The notes under the pieces were generated by a model, which had not been told where the DNA came from, did no database searches, and worked only from the letters and a program-made list of their open reading frames with translations. The translations under genes were made by a program, and so were the position numbers. From Balanoglossus misakiensis (Eukaryota > Hemichordata), in NCBI GenBank assembly GCA_040954595.2, contig CM082583.2, forward strand, positions 2,728,001 through 2,792,000: DNA of 64,000 nt, written 5' to 3'. Below are positions 10,801 through 21,459 of the stretch, one piece after another. Every line of letters begins with the position of its first letter. The first letter of the stretch is position 1.

Positions 10801-12129
10801 AATATCACAATGCTGCATTCCTTGTGCTCTGATCCTGTATGTATTGAAGCACAAGATTTTAGTAAGAATACTAAAACTGGGAAACTCCAAAGAAAGGAAG
10901 GCCATCATGCCAAGGTCTTTAGGACCACTTTACCAAAGACTCTCACTCTAGCTAAGGGTGCACGAGTGCAACTGACACAAAATATTGATGTCTCTGATGG
11001 ATTGGTGAATGGTGTATTTGGATCAGTATGTCACATTGATATGAAACCAAATGAAAGCTTTCCAACTGCTGTTTATGTTGTATTTGACAATGTGAAAGTT
11101 GGCCAAGGATTGCGAAACAAGAACCGTGTAAATATATCTGACCTTCCTGAAAACACCACCCGTATAGAACCTCAGGAAATGTCTGTTGCAAGTAATGGTG
11201 GTATTAGAAGACAGTTTCCTCTGAAACTAGCATGGGCATGTACAGTGCATAAGGTACAGGGATTAACAGTTGAAAAAGCTGTCGTTAGTTTGAAGAAAAT
11301 TTTTGCACCAGGACAGGCATATGTTGCACTGAGTCGAGTGACATCATTAGATGGTCTAATAATTGATGAATTTAAGACATCTTCTATATATTGCAATGAA
11401 AAGGTTCAAGCAGCCTTGGAAATGATGCCAAAGTTTGTTGATGGGTGCTTTGAGCAATTACAGCCAAACCATAGATGTTCTTTTATACTTCATAATGTTG
11501 AAGGTCTTCTGAACCACATGGAAGATATTCGTAGTGGCAAGGAATACTTGGAGTCAGACTTCATTTGTTTGACAGAAACATGGCTAACTGAGAACCAAAC
11601 AAAATGTGATGTAATAGTGAATGGATTTGAATTCAGTCACAAGCCTCGCTCAAAATCGTATAACAACTTTGATATGAATACTTCACAGTTGCAGTTGCAA
11701 CATCATGGTGGTGTTGGTGTCTACTACAAAGTAGGCCACTCTGTTGAAATTTTGGATTTGTCTGTTAGTAACTTGGAATATGTTACATTTTATGTCAAAG
11801 ATATCAATACGGTGGTAGCAGTAATTTACAGACCATCATCCTACAAAGCAGTCGCATTCAGGAAAAACCTACTTCTGTTGGTGAAGGAAATGTCAAAGTA
11901 TTCAGGTGCTGCAGTGATCATGGGTGATTTCAATGACAATATTTTAATCTCTTCATCTCTTGTGAAAATCATGCAAGACCATGGTTTCAAGCAACACGTG
12001 AGCAAACCAACCACAGAAGCTGGTACATTGATTGACCATGTGTATGTGAAAGGAACAGGAAAGGTGGAAGTTGACATTGTGCCAAAGTACTTCAGTTTTC
12101 ATGAAGCCATCAGCATCAAAATCTATTGA
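4900..12129 (+). CDS. Helentron transposase: OTU - zinc - Rep (HUH) - PIF1 helicase - AP endonuclease
   Basis: A 2409-residue multidomain protein for rolling-circle transposition. Visible modules in order: four copies of a 13-residue repeat (EDAALSKNSFDMT, about 16-66); an OTU cysteine-protease-like domain with GDGNC (C214) and RDHFEIV (H329); about nine 17-residue basic repeats of the form NYQENPDFREAKKARVR (about 450-600); Cys/His-rich putative zinc fingers (about 640-720); a Helitron-type Rep domain with HUH-like PHTH (H1172, H1174) and tyrosines Y1382, Y1387 and Y1391 in AYACVVYIVSYISK; a PIF1-family SF1 helicase with Walker A GGAGTGKS (K1756) and Walker B LIIDE (D1839-E1840); and a C-terminal exonuclease/endonuclease/phosphatase domain with TETW (E2226) and GDFND (2342-2346). 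The fused endonuclease is the hallmark of Helentrons. In the endonuclease the usual SDH reads FHE, so its activity is uncertain. The ATG directly follows a splice acceptor. The frame is intact, suggesting recent activity. Confidence 0.92.
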   Translation: MPRSRNWRKKRSQMKEDAALSKNSFDMTEDAALSKNSFDMTEDAALSKNSFDMTEDAALSKNSDVIKEDAALYNLSDNTLRGASLRCSKDQNCETSLRGSNLRCSKGQNFETSLRGTNDSRVPANCDIVTYVNGNVQIEKAVDIAHKRNDNECIIQNVTPNEFVFSPVTTTICQELCCKLHIKYGNKVEMLDEIRSIEIGEPCNIKSIVGDGNCLFRALSYAISGSERNHAVMRKAIVNHMIANDSAYFGWLDPDQGYTSVADYIAKSRMNCLTIWGSENEILAAADLLQTNIYVYSSGTWLIHYCNAINKSNVDKGVGIYLNHRNRDHFEIVKSVKTPEMVTSDSTHIERVELVSSEGMTNEFHNEADSGSCVPLKSPLDKKGNFHLSDETESVTKGRGKRPAMSERLRRKIRKEKYECTETTAKSCRAISKYELYHSNSQYRETKKLKSRQHYHQIRESKKQKMKDLYEQNPDFREAKKAHVRVNYQENPDFREAKKARVRLNYQENPDLREAKKARVRLNYQENPDLREAKKARVRVNYNQNPDFREAHKAEITKKYQRDVNFREEKKAKLIQKYEQNDLYRECKKAQSIQRYEIDPHYKDNALKRSRCQMIQNDIGKHNVQRVIANFRNTASEGPNCVCSVCYRRLFRKQVIVCKKDKYYSNRITSDIAVKCISEEYVHKCAPTCMADCPLKNSAASTLWICHTCHRKLLRGEMPVQAAANNLHVTPVPPEFKCLNSLEQHLIALNIPFMKMLALPKGGQNGVHGPVVCVPSDIKKATNILPRNEFDDQMIRVKLKRKLSYKGYYEYQFVNKRHIQNALEYLQTNNHYYSDITFNMDWKNTLEKTEEDLSDAKINNSESEMSDDKNIDESNEKTKGNDSDTEGIDVSSDTEDNNVSNKDTNGILMDTCLQPIDIGQDILDYHFEDISCVAPAEGNTPVSLLMEKLNEAKCFPVLFPTGSPTFHDDREVKITIGRYLQSRVMNASNRFSKSTDYIFYAQYLSEINQVVSNVSIALRKGTANACGKKVTSDVLSDSESLKQILKSDEGYKFLKPIRGTPPYWQATQKDLFAMIRQLGIPTWFCSFSAADLRWKEVIETILRGEGDVRNAEDLDWSEKCAILRRNPVTAARMFDHRFHCFLSEVIMSPANPIGNIKDYFYRVEFQQRGSPHTHCLFWVENAPKVDRDTDEDVVDFVDRYVTCQMPSVEEDEELQEIVNKVQKHSSRHSKSCKKKGTRCRFNFPRPPSKKTFICRPDIDIEMTGEGEKSNLDDDKETLQEKCQSDTTQLIDNVMSQMAARNILEKVWTCLHDKEKQIDSVDALFNEVSISQEMFEKAHAILARKTSVVLKREPNDVWVNQYNSNLLRCWDANMDIQFVVDAYACVVYIVSYISKAEREMGLLLENAQREANKEGNMDAKSALKQLGSVYLHNREVSAQEAVYRLCGLKLKQSSRKVQFIPTGETPIKMSLPLSVIRSKMTGDDLNENDIWYNSIVDRYKNRPNGDEFDDMCLATFCSEYRIVSKSEVTNTSTEKRANPIVKLKNGAGYMQKRSRTDPAVIRYARFSVTKYPEKYYRTMLELFLPHWVDSQLKPNGFETYANFYSVGAVKCGSASLQTVKLIVDANKAMFEKEADAVDLAEELLEGSGPLEDAWAQICPESEIDRLECIDERQQLPDDDDVNEEDIPDLVHKPKGDCHIEISTSEVRRADVQAMCRSLNRKQAEVFYSVRQWCLDKSNGKNPESLYLFVSGGAGTGKSHLIKTIYHEAKRILSRVMANPDEKSIQVTASTGVAAFNVGGETLHHAFSIAVDSKLPYEPLREEKLNTLRSKLGNLQILIIDEISMVDRKLFHYVHGRLRQIKQTPSGSPFGNVCVIAVGDFYQLPPVKASPLCVENDAINMWNNFKIVELTEIMRQKDCAFAEALNRVRIHKKGHTLSANDLEMFNNRVTGEASEAIHIFATNAEVNNCNITMLHSLCSDPVCIEAQDFSKNTKTGKLQRKEGHHAKVFRTTLPKTLTLAKGARVQLTQNIDVSDGLVNGVFGSVCHIDMKPNESFPTAVYVVFDNVKVGQGLRNKNRVNISDLPENTTRIEPQEMSVASNGGIRRQFPLKLAWACTVHKVQGLTVEKAVVSLKKIFAPGQAYVALSRVTSLDGLIIDEFKTSSIYCNEKVQAALEMMPKFVDGCFEQLQPNHRCSFILHNVEGLLNHMEDIRSGKEYLESDFICLTETWLTENQTKCDVIVNGFEFSHKPRSKSYNNFDMNTSQLQLQHHGGVGVYYKVGHSVEILDLSVSNLEYVTFYVKDINTVVAVIYRPSSYKAVAFRKNLLLLVKEMSKYSGAAVIMGDFNDNILISSSLVKIMQDHGFKQHVSKPTTEAGTLIDHVYVKGTGKVEVDIVPKYFSFHEAISIKIY
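4945..5115 (+). repeat. 39-bp coding tandem repeat
   Basis: Four to five near-identical 39-bp copies (gaggatgctgccctctcaaa and following) encode the EDAALSKNSFDMT repeats at the transposase N-terminus. A second, shorter duplicated motif (ccttcggtgttcgaagg) follows at about 5150-5220. Near identity suggests recent slippage expansion. Confidence 0.9.
6220..6700 (+). repeat. 51-bp coding tandem repeat
   Basis: Degenerate to near-perfect 51-bp units encode basic 17-residue repeats with the core FREAKKARVR between the OTU and zinc-finger modules. The central copies are the most alike, as expected from unequal exchange. Similar basic repeats occur in other Helitron-like proteins; their role is unknown. 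Confidence 0.85.
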
Positions 12130-12655
12130 AAGACATCAATGTTTGACCACAACATGGTTATCTGAGAAGCATGCAAATATAATGTGAGGTACCAGTGAAT
12201 GGATTTGAACTCAATCACCAGCCGCTGTCAAAATCATACCATTATTTTGAAATTAATCTGCAAAAGATATGACTGTGTTGAAATTATGCATTTGCCTGTT
12301 TGTAACTTGGAAAATATTACATTTATGTCCAAGATATCAATACGGAGGTAGCAGTAATTTAAGACCTGCATCATAATACAAAGCAGTGGTGTTCTATAAA
12401 ACCTAACTTCTGTTGATGAAAGGACATGTCAATTCATGTATCCAGGTGTTGCAGTGATCATCAGTGATATGAATGAAAATATTTTCATTATCTCTTATCA
12501 AGGTAGTGCAAGACCTTTCAAGCAACATGTGAGCAATCAAACTTAACAGAAGCTGGTACATTGATTGACAATGTGTAATGTGAAAAGAACAGGAAATATT
12601 GTTGAAATACTGCCAAAGTACTTCAGTTTTCATGAAGCCATCAGCATTAACAACA
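12130..12655 (+). pseudogene. Decayed tandem copy of the Helentron endonuclease segment
   Basis: Directly after the stop codon the sequence aligns by eye with 11560-12125. Shared phrases include acatggttatctgagaa (cf. acatggctaactgagaa), agatatcaatacgg, gcagtgatcat, and agtacttcagttttcatgaa. Many small indels and stops break every frame, so it cannot encode a domain. It looks like a duplicated 3' end of the gene that has decayed while the upstream copy stayed open. Confidence 0.85.
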
Positions 12656-14791
12656 TTGAGGCATTATGCATATAGTAATTAAAACCCGTGTTACATACAA
12701 CTGGTAAGTGGGGGGGATAATGGGGTTTGAGACTTACGGGTCCCCATTTGGAGATTGTTGGGCAGGGGGGGGGGGGGGTTGTAAACATTTATTATTTACT
12801 CTTAGGTTACCCTGGTGCTAATTGTCACATTTGATATCAAGCTGTTACTGTTTTAGTGTGATGGGAGACTAGTGTATTTGATTGTCTATCATTTCTGAGC
12901 CATTTGTTTGACACGGCTGCAGTGATTTCATTGAAATGACATGGTTCACATGCAATTAGTTACATGGATCATGATATTATCATGTTGTAGGTGATTGTGC
13001 ACACATACCTGCTTATTGATGTATTTTAAAGCACAACAATTTATAACATGCTACAAAAGTAGAAGTCAGTGGTGGCCATGCATTTATGATTTCTGATGCA
13101 TGTGACTTTTACGTAAATATACCAGAAATATTGTGTTCACACTGGATGTGACCTATTGTTGTGATGTTATCCATTATATGCACCTGACTGTTATTTCTTG
13201 ATGATTTTATTTATTCCAGAACTGGCATTTGTGATATGTATTTCAACTGATTCATCAAAACTCACACAGTGTTAGTCCTACGTTAATGTATGTCATAATT
13301 CCAGCCTGGCACTTTGTCACTATTATTAGCAGACATGCTATCAAAAGTGTGAGTAATAACAGTCCCAATAGCCTGCTTACAGTGTTCTCCAGAGTATTTT
13401 GGGAAAGCATGGTTGTGAATTTACATAACAATATAATCAATTGTTATGTTAACTAAGTTATACAATGTATTATTATGTAGCCTTAATCAGTGGTTCACAC
13501 TATGTTTTATGTAATACCTATCAGTAAGGCTTATTTAAAGAAACCATTGTAAGTGTAAAGTTAATAATGACAAATGTGCCAAAATTGTAAATATTCAAGG
13601 TTGTATGAAACATTTCAGTCATTTACCAAGGCATTTTTATTCATTTGACAATGAAATGGAAATTGGTAAATGGAAATTCCATAAGAATAAGGTTCATTTA
13701 AGAATAATTACACAACTTAACATTAAAAATGGATTTTTAATTACGCTGTATGTAAAGTACCATTAGGGGAAATGTGTTAAACACATAGTTTGATTTACAA
13801 TTGGTAAAACATTAGCACCAGGGTAGCCTAGATTTATAAATGTTTTAATCCTTTTTGTAAATTTGTGAAATCTATTTTTATCCATTTTCCTTATGTTATC
13901 TACTCAATGACCACATACATTGTATAATACCACTGTCTACCTTTGTGTCTGTCAGGCTGTCATGAATGGCTTAAGTTAATACACTGAATTAAATTCATTA
14001 TATAGACATTTGTGAAGCAATTTTAACAACTTGTTTGAAGTATAGTACAGTCTTTCAGTGCAGGATGGTTGCTTTCAGTTTCACAAAACAATACAAATTG
14101 CCCATCAAAGACACAATTTTTGGGGATACATGCACCAAGACAAACATCGTGGAATGGCAATCCCAAAATTAAACATATATATCTGGTATTCACACTTGTA
14201 TTATGTGAATCATCATTGCTATTTATGTAGAACAACATGCTGTAACTCCAGTAGCAATATAACTGAACCACTGCGTATAAAGCAAAGAGTGTACACTGAA
14301 ATGTCACTATTGCTTTAATCCCAAACATTTAGAATGAGCATCATGGTTATTTACAGGTCCAAAGTAACCCACAAACACTGACACTATCAGGTTTGCATCA
14401 CAGATGTGTCATTCCCAATAATTTATTAGTTATTTAATTTTTATGTCATTTTATTATATTTGTTAGTATAGAGAATCTGATATACACCACAGTACATGAA
14501 GGAATTTTACTTTCCTGAATTTTGTTCCCTATTAGTACTACATGTACACTATAAATACGTGAACTATTTGAAAAATTTCACAGCACTGATTGCAAGAACT
14601 TATGTAACTGTATTCATAGCAAAATTTAATATTTAACTATATTTATTCTTGAATTATTGACATCAGTTTTGTGTTATTCCATATGCTATTATTGTCAAGA
14701 GGTGATTTATATCCTCATGTGACCTGCACTGACCCATACATATACTCAGAATGCCAAATGTATTGGGTGTGTTCAACAGTTATGGCCTTAA
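12656..14791. other. Non-coding interior, AT-rich
   Basis: No supported gene. A short G run lies at about 12765-12778. Small ORFs on both strands overlap one another and lack recognisable domains. Polyadenylation of the transposase transcript would be expected in this stretch, but no site can be chosen confidently. Confidence 0.4.
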
Positions 14792-15347
14792 AGGTCCCAT
14801 GCCATGCCCTATACAACCACGCGTAAAATCACTATTTGGGTCTTGAAGTTAACGTATGTTACTATCTTGCAATGCGTTTTGCCCCTTGTGCTTAGATTTG
14901 TGGGCGTGTACCCCTAACCCAACTCAGTCGAGTTTTTTCGGATTTTCGAAGTTCAGTCGAAAGCTTATCTTGATGTGAACAAATAGTCTTTCACACCTTC
15001 GTAAATCCTCTGCCTGTAATGTGAGGCAAGGGCTTCCTTTGCTTTGAACACTGTTTATATAGCTTGTCTTTGTCTGTGGACTTAATTACTCATGGACTGC
15101 TAATTACACTTTACTGTTAGCAGAATGGTACACTAGGACGTAGTGTACTTGTTTGTCCATATGCAAATACCTTCGCCTGGCTCGAGTGCGAAGTGGCTCC
15201 CTGATCACAGACATGAAAAAAGGTGGCAAATTCCGGCATTCGTGCACATTTTTCGGAACCGACACAATAGGCAATGCATAGACAGGTACCCTAGGTGAGC
15301 TTTTGACGTGGAAAAATGAAAACTTTCCAAAGCATGACATGGGACCT
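14792..15347. mobile_element. TTAA-flanked MITE (piggyBac/Kolobok-like)
   Basis: The left end AGGTCCCATGCCATGC is mirrored at the right end by GCATGACATGGGACCT. Both are directly flanked by TTAA (14788-14791 and 15348-15351). A TTAA target duplication with short terminal inverted repeats fits piggyBac- or Kolobok-derived MITEs. The 556-bp body has no transposase; a small minus-strand ORF inside it is not supported as a gene. Confidence 0.8.
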
Positions 15348-15351
15348 TTAA

Positions 15352-16330
15352 CTTTCATGTCACACTATCCTGTTAGTAACTATTCAGATCTTAGAGGTTC
15401 TTTTTGTTAATGAACAGGGAGTGAACAATGGGTTATCTTAATGATAACCACACTCATATTTATATCAGATTAAGATTGTTTTTCCAGAATATGTCACCTG
15501 TCATCACCAATCCATGAATTACTTGTTATAGTCTCAGAAGATGATTTTATAAGTTGATGATTTTCCAGAAGGTCCACTATAGTGCACTGACATCAGTGTA
15601 ATGATTACATAAGATTTAATGTGAGTTTGAATGACTGGGTTCTTCCCATTTGCATATTGATATGTTCACACCTGGTATTTATTACTTAGGTGATGAGCTA
15701 GTAGTCTGCAAACAATAGAGATTTAAATACAGAGGTCAAGCAGGCCAATCAGTTATGGCTACCTTTATGTGGGATTTGTCAGTAGACTTTCACATCTCAC
15801 TGGGAGTGCCTACAAGACAGAACTCTACTTGTTTTCTGTGTCACTCCAATATATTCACTACTAGACGACCAGTTCAGCAATATGCAGTCCAGAAAAACTA
15901 CGAACTGTTCACTCTTAAGCAAGTCCATTATACAGGGGATGCCACTTCTGCAACATTGCAATCTTTTGCAATTAAAGTCTTACACATTCACACATCGAGC
16001 TAATCCTATGCACCTCTCAACTCGGACTTCGCCTGGGACCAATTCTTTGGCATGCTTTGTGCACGGAATGTTTACAAGACAAGAGATATGGGACTGAATT
16101 TAGACAATATGTGATTTAGCTATGGTGTAGGTTTATTCTGCAATGTTGCTACTTGTATTGTTTGTCAATGAAATTATATTATTTGGTCTTTGACCAAAAT
16201 GAACGTAATTCAATTCGTGTCAGTGTGGTCTTTTTTCTACGCCAATATTCTATTCTGGCCACTAATTTTGGTTAGGAATAAATTACATCACAATGTGTAA
16301 TTTGACCCTTTTGTGACACATAGCTGTTGT
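15352..16330. other. Non-coding interior, nothing recognised
   Basis: About 1 kb without long ORF or repeat structure that I can recognise. Short overlapping ORFs at 15755-16097 show no domain. Confidence 0.35.
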
Positions 16331-16379
16331 ATTTTTTAGGTACACAATGCAATTGATAATATAAGTTGACCTGGAATGA

Positions 16380-18260
16380 GATATGCACATAATTACTTAT
16401 GCAAAGTGATTAGGTGCTCCATCCCTCCAAATGCCAAGGCTCTATCTGCTTATAGGATGCTGAGATATGGGAAAAAGGGTCCAAGGTCCTCTGAGGGAAA
16501 TAAATGTTGACCCTATACTGGTCCATGTCCAAGGAAAACCAAACCTGTAGCCCTATTGGTAAGCCAGGAATTGGATATTCATGAGCATAATTAATGAGAT
16601 AATGTGTATGGTGTTCAATCCGTCCAAATACCAAGGCTCTGTCTGCTCTGGTTGCAGAGATGTAGGGAAAGTAGATCAAAGGTCACCCGTGGTCACCTGA
16701 AATTCCGGCAAAATTGTGACCCTGTACTGTTCCATGTCCAACAAAAACCAAGCCTCTAGCCCGATCTGTTTGCCTTTAATTAGGTATGCACATAATTAAT
16801 GAGTTAAGCAGTTGGGCTTTTTTATTTTGGTCCCTGTAGTGCTCACTGGCCAACACACACTTGGCTGAAAAACAAAGCCGTAGCCCTATAGGTTAGCCTT
16901 GAATTAGATAAGCAGAAAAATGAAGTGTCAAAAGTAGGTTAAAGGTCATTGCCAAAATACCGAAATATTTGGGTCATGTCCTTGCAGCGAAAGTACCTAT
17001 GTCAATTCAGAACTGTGTTGCTTTTACAACAGGAGCTATAAGGCATATGCACTTATTATTAGGTTCTTTACAAACTGGGTCAAAGGTCATGTGAAAATTG
17101 CCAACCAGCGAATGCCAAGGCTGTATCTGCTGTGGATACCAAGATATGGGAAAGTAGGTCAAAGGTCACCTGAGGTCACCCCAAATTTGGGCAAAAAAAT
17201 CGGACCTCATACTAGTCTAGGTCCAACAAAAACCAGACCCCTAGCTCTATTGGTTCGCCTAGAATTAGGTATGTGCATAATTAATGAGATCTAGTGTAAG
17301 ACTCCATATGTGCTCCATCGGCCCCCCCAAAAAGGCAGGACTCTAACTGCTGTGGATGCTGAGATATGGGGAAAGTAGATCAAAGGTCATCCAAGGTCAC
17401 CAAAAATTTGGGCATAAAATTTTGACCCCAGAGTGGACCATGTCCAACTAAAACCAGACCTCTAGCCCTATTGGTTAGCCTGGAATTAGATGTTTCAGAA
17501 ATAGGTCAAGGGTCATTGCCAAAATTACCAAAATATTTGTGTCATGTCCTGGCAGCATTGGTACCCATGTCCACAAAATTCATGACTGTGGTGCTTTGAC
17601 AAGAGGAGGTATGGGGAATATGCATATATAATTAGTTGTTTTAAAACTGGGTCAAAGGTCATGTGAAAATTGCCCCGAAAAATTGTGACAACTTCCGGTC
17701 ATATGATGACTCATATCCAACAAAAGAATTTCCGTGCTGTCAACATTTTGGCTACAAAACGGAATTTTCATTTTTCAATGGTTTTCCGAAAATCCAACAT
17801 GGCCGCCATAATGATCGACCAATCACAGTGCGCTTCGCAAACGTGATAGACATAGGATAGGTGACCACATACCCCGAATCCCGTGACTCGGCAATCGCTG
17901 GTTCTGGAGAAGAAGATTTTTAAAGTTTTAAGTAGTTTTTCAGAAAAACAATTGTAGCAAAAAAACGGTATGTGTGACGTCATGATTTCAATTGGGTAAA
18001 ATGATGGACAGAAGGTAGGCTACCTGCACACCAAATTTGAACTCGATCGGCCCAGTAGTTTTTGAGAAGGACTCGTTTAACGATTTTCAGGAAATCCAAT
18101 ATGGCCGCCAGGTCACGTGACTAATTAAATATTCACGAGCCACTGCACATCTACTCATTGGCCCCTATCACCCTACCAAGTTTCAGGCCCCTAGGTGCTG
18201 CCGTTTTCCAGATCTACCTGGCCGAATTTTGGAGAAGAAGAAGAAGAAGAATAAGAAGAA
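16380..18260 (+). repeat. Class C internal repeat units, right part
   Basis: Successive degenerate units each carry a gatatggggaaagtaggtca-type segment, tggtccatgtcc, ctagccctattggttagcc and gcacataattaatgag. Further on come the atggccgccat block (about 17800), a ccaggtcacgtgac block (about 18110), and a (GAA)n tract at 18233-18260. This is the same order of modules as in class A and B units, but more diverged. The next unit starts inside the GAA tract. Confidence 0.75.
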
Positions 18261-19724
18261 TTAAAGCTGCAAGCAGCATTGTCCGGGCCCAAGCTCTATT
18301 ATCTGATCAGATTATTAGATATGCACATAAATAATGAGTAGAAACATAATGCTGTGTTTTATCCCATGAAATATCAAGGTTATATCTATGTTTGGTGCTG
18401 ATATAGTGTTAAGTAGGTCAAAGGTCATCTGAGGTCACCCAAAATTTGGGCAGAAAATTTTGACCCATAGTGGTCCATGTCCAACAAAAACCAGACCTCT
18501 AGCCCTTTTGGTTAGCCCGGAATTAGGTATGCACATAAATAATGAGTTAAGCAGGTGTCACAGGTGACCCAAAACTTTGACTTTTCATTATGGCCCCATA
18601 CCTCCAAACGCCAAGGCTGTATCTGCTGTGGATGTCGAGATATGTAAAAGTAGGTCAAAGGTCACCCGAGGTCACCCAACATTTGGGCAAAAATTTTTGA
18701 CCCAATACTGGTCCATGTCCAACAGAAACCAAACCTCTAGGTCTATTGGTTCATCTGTAATTAGGTATGCACATATTTAATGAGGTCAGCAGAGGTCAAA
18801 GGGGTCATGAAAAGTAGCGTAATTTTTTGATCACATACAAATCCACATACATCAAAAACCAAAATGATAGCCCTATAGGTTAGCCTGGAATTAGATATGC
18901 AGAAAAAACGATGTGTCAAAAGTAGGTCAAAGGTCATTGCCAAAATTACCAAAATATTTGGGGTAGGTCCTGGCAGGGGTGATACCAATGTGCACAAAAA
19001 TCAGAACTCTGGTACATTTAGAACATGTAGTATGAGCTATATATGCATATATGCATGTTCTTAAAAAAGTAGGTCAAAGGTCATGTGAAAATTGCCAAAA
19101 AATTTGCAACATATTCTAGTCATATGACGACTCATATCCACAAAAAGAATTTGTATGCTATCTATTTTTAGACTAGAAAAATGATTTCTTAATTTTCACT
19201 GGTTTTTACAAAATCCAATATGGCCGCCATAATCTTCGACCAATCACAACGCTCTTCGCAAACTTGATAGACATCAGTTAGGTGATGTCATACCCTAAAT
19301 CCCATGACTCGGTTATTGCCGGTTCTGGAGAAGAAGATTTTTGAAGATTTTACTGTACTTTTTGGAAAATCCAATATGGCGGCCAAAGTCATGTGACCGC
19401 TCAGGATTTTATTGTCAAACTTTGAAGGGCAGAGGACATGTGTACCATGCACCAAATTTGAACTTGATTGGCCCTGTGGTTTTTGAGAAGAAGCCATTTA
19501 AAGATTTTCAGAAAATCCAATATGGCCGCCAGGTCACGTGACTAATTAAATATTCACAAGCCACTGCACATCTACTCATTGACCTTGACCACTGTAGCAA
19601 GTTTGAGAAGTGTACCTGTAGCCGTTTCAGAGATCTAGGAGAGCAAAGATTGACATAAGAATAAAGAAAGAAAAACTCCAACGAAACCAATACGGGCCCA
19701 AGCCTGGCTTGGCTTGGGCCCGTA
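18261..19724 (+). mobile_element. Class B unit, complete
   Basis: It starts ttaaagctgcaagcagc with cattgtccgggcccaagctc, and ends in the class B hairpin cgggcccaagcc / ggcttgggcccg (19693-19722) plus TA. It has no coding capacity. It sits in the GAA tail of the class C element. It contains several AGGTCAAAGGTCA sites and three atggccgccat blocks. Confidence 0.8.
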
Positions 19725-19725
19725 A

Positions 19726-21459
19726 TTAAAGCTGCAAGCAGCATTGTCCGGGCCCAAGCTCTATTATCTGATCTGATTATTAGATATGCACATAATTAAT
19801 GAGTTGAAACATAATGCTGTGTTTTATCCCCATGAAATATCAAGGTTATATCTATGTTTGTTGTTGATATAGTGTTAAGTAGGTCAAAGGTCACCCAGAG
19901 GTCACCCACAATTTGGGCAAAAAATTTTGACCAACAGTGGTCCATGTCCAACAAAAACCAGACCTCTAGCCCTTTTGGTTAGCCCGGAATTAGGTATGCA
20001 CATAAATAATGCATAAAGCAGGTGTCACAGGTGACCCAAAACTTTGGCTTTTCATTATGGCCCCATACCTCCAAATGCCAAGGCTGTACCTGCTTTGGAT
20101 GCCGATATATGCAAAAGTAGGTCAAAGGTCATCTGAGGTCATCCAAAATTTGGGCAGAAAATTTTGACCCATAGTGGTCCATGTCAAACAAAAACCAGAC
20201 ATCTAGCCCTTTTGGTTAGCCCGGAATTAGGTATGCACATAAATAATGAGTAAAGCAGGTGTCACAGGTGACTCAAAACTTTGGCTTTTCATTATGGCCC
20301 CATACCTCCAAACGCCAAGGCTGTATCTGGTGTGGATGTCAAGATATGCAAAAGTAGGTCAAAGGTCACCCGAGGTCACCCAACATTTGGGCAAAATATT
20401 TTGACCCCATACTGGTCCATGTATAACAAAAACAAAACCTCTAGGTCTATTGGTTCATCATTAATTAGGTATGCGCATATTTAATGAGGTCACCAGAGGT
20501 CAAAGGGTCATGAAAAGTAGCAAAATTGTTTGATCACATACAAATCCACATACATCAAAAACCAAACTTATAGCCCCATTGGTTAGCCATGAATTAGATA
20601 TGCAGAAAAATGATTCGTCAAAAGTAGGTCAAAGGTCATTGCCAAAATTACCAAAATATTTATAGCTTATTCTTGTCATATGATGATTCATATCCATAAA
20701 AAGAATTTCTGTGCTATCAATTTTTAGGCTAGAAAAGGAATTTTTACTTTTTAATCGTTTTTCACAAAATCCAATATGGCCGCCATAATCTTCGACCAAT
20801 CACATTCCCCTTCGCAAACTTCATAGACATCTGTTTAATGACCACACACACCAAATCTTGTGACTCAGTCATCGCCCGTTCTGGAGAAGAAGATTTTTGA
20901 AGTTTTACTATGGTTTTTCGAAAATCCAATATGGCCGCCATAATCTTCGACCAATCACAATGATCTTCGCAAACTTGATAGACATCAGTTAGGTGACCAC
21001 ATACCCCAAACGGCGTGACTCGGTTATCGCCGGTTCTGGAGAAGAAGATTTTTGAAATTTTGACCAGATTTCAGAAAAACAACTGTAGCAAAAAAACTGC
21101 AACATTGACAGCAAAATATCCAATTACAAAAATGATGGGCAGAGGGTAGTCTACCTGCACGCCAAATTTGAAGTTGATCTGACTTGTAGTTTCTGAGATC
21201 TGAGATTTGCATTTTTTCAGAAAATCCAAGATGGCCGCCAGGTCATGTGACTAATTAAAAATTCATGGGTTCAATGCACGACTACTCATTGACCTTGACC
21301 ACTGTAGCAAGTTTGAGAACTGTACCTGCAGTGGTGTCTGAGATCTAGAGCGACAAAGAATTGACAGAAGAATAAAGAAAGAAGAAAGAAAGAAGGAAAG
21401 ACAGAAAAACCCCAACGAAACCAATAGGGCCCAAGCGCTGGCTTGCGCTTGGGCCCTAA
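19726..21459 (+). mobile_element. Unit with class B start and class A end
   Basis: The 5' end is class B (gtccgggcccaagctc) but the next hairpin is class A (gggcccaagcgc / gcgcttgggccc, 21427-21456). It is either a recombinant or the remainder of two nested copies after deletion. It carries a duplicated block of the gtcacaggtgac module relative to 18261-19724. Confidence 0.75.

Noticed and set aside
15104-15358. 84-codon minus-strand ORF
   Set aside because: It lies inside the TTAA MITE and crosses its right end; no domain.
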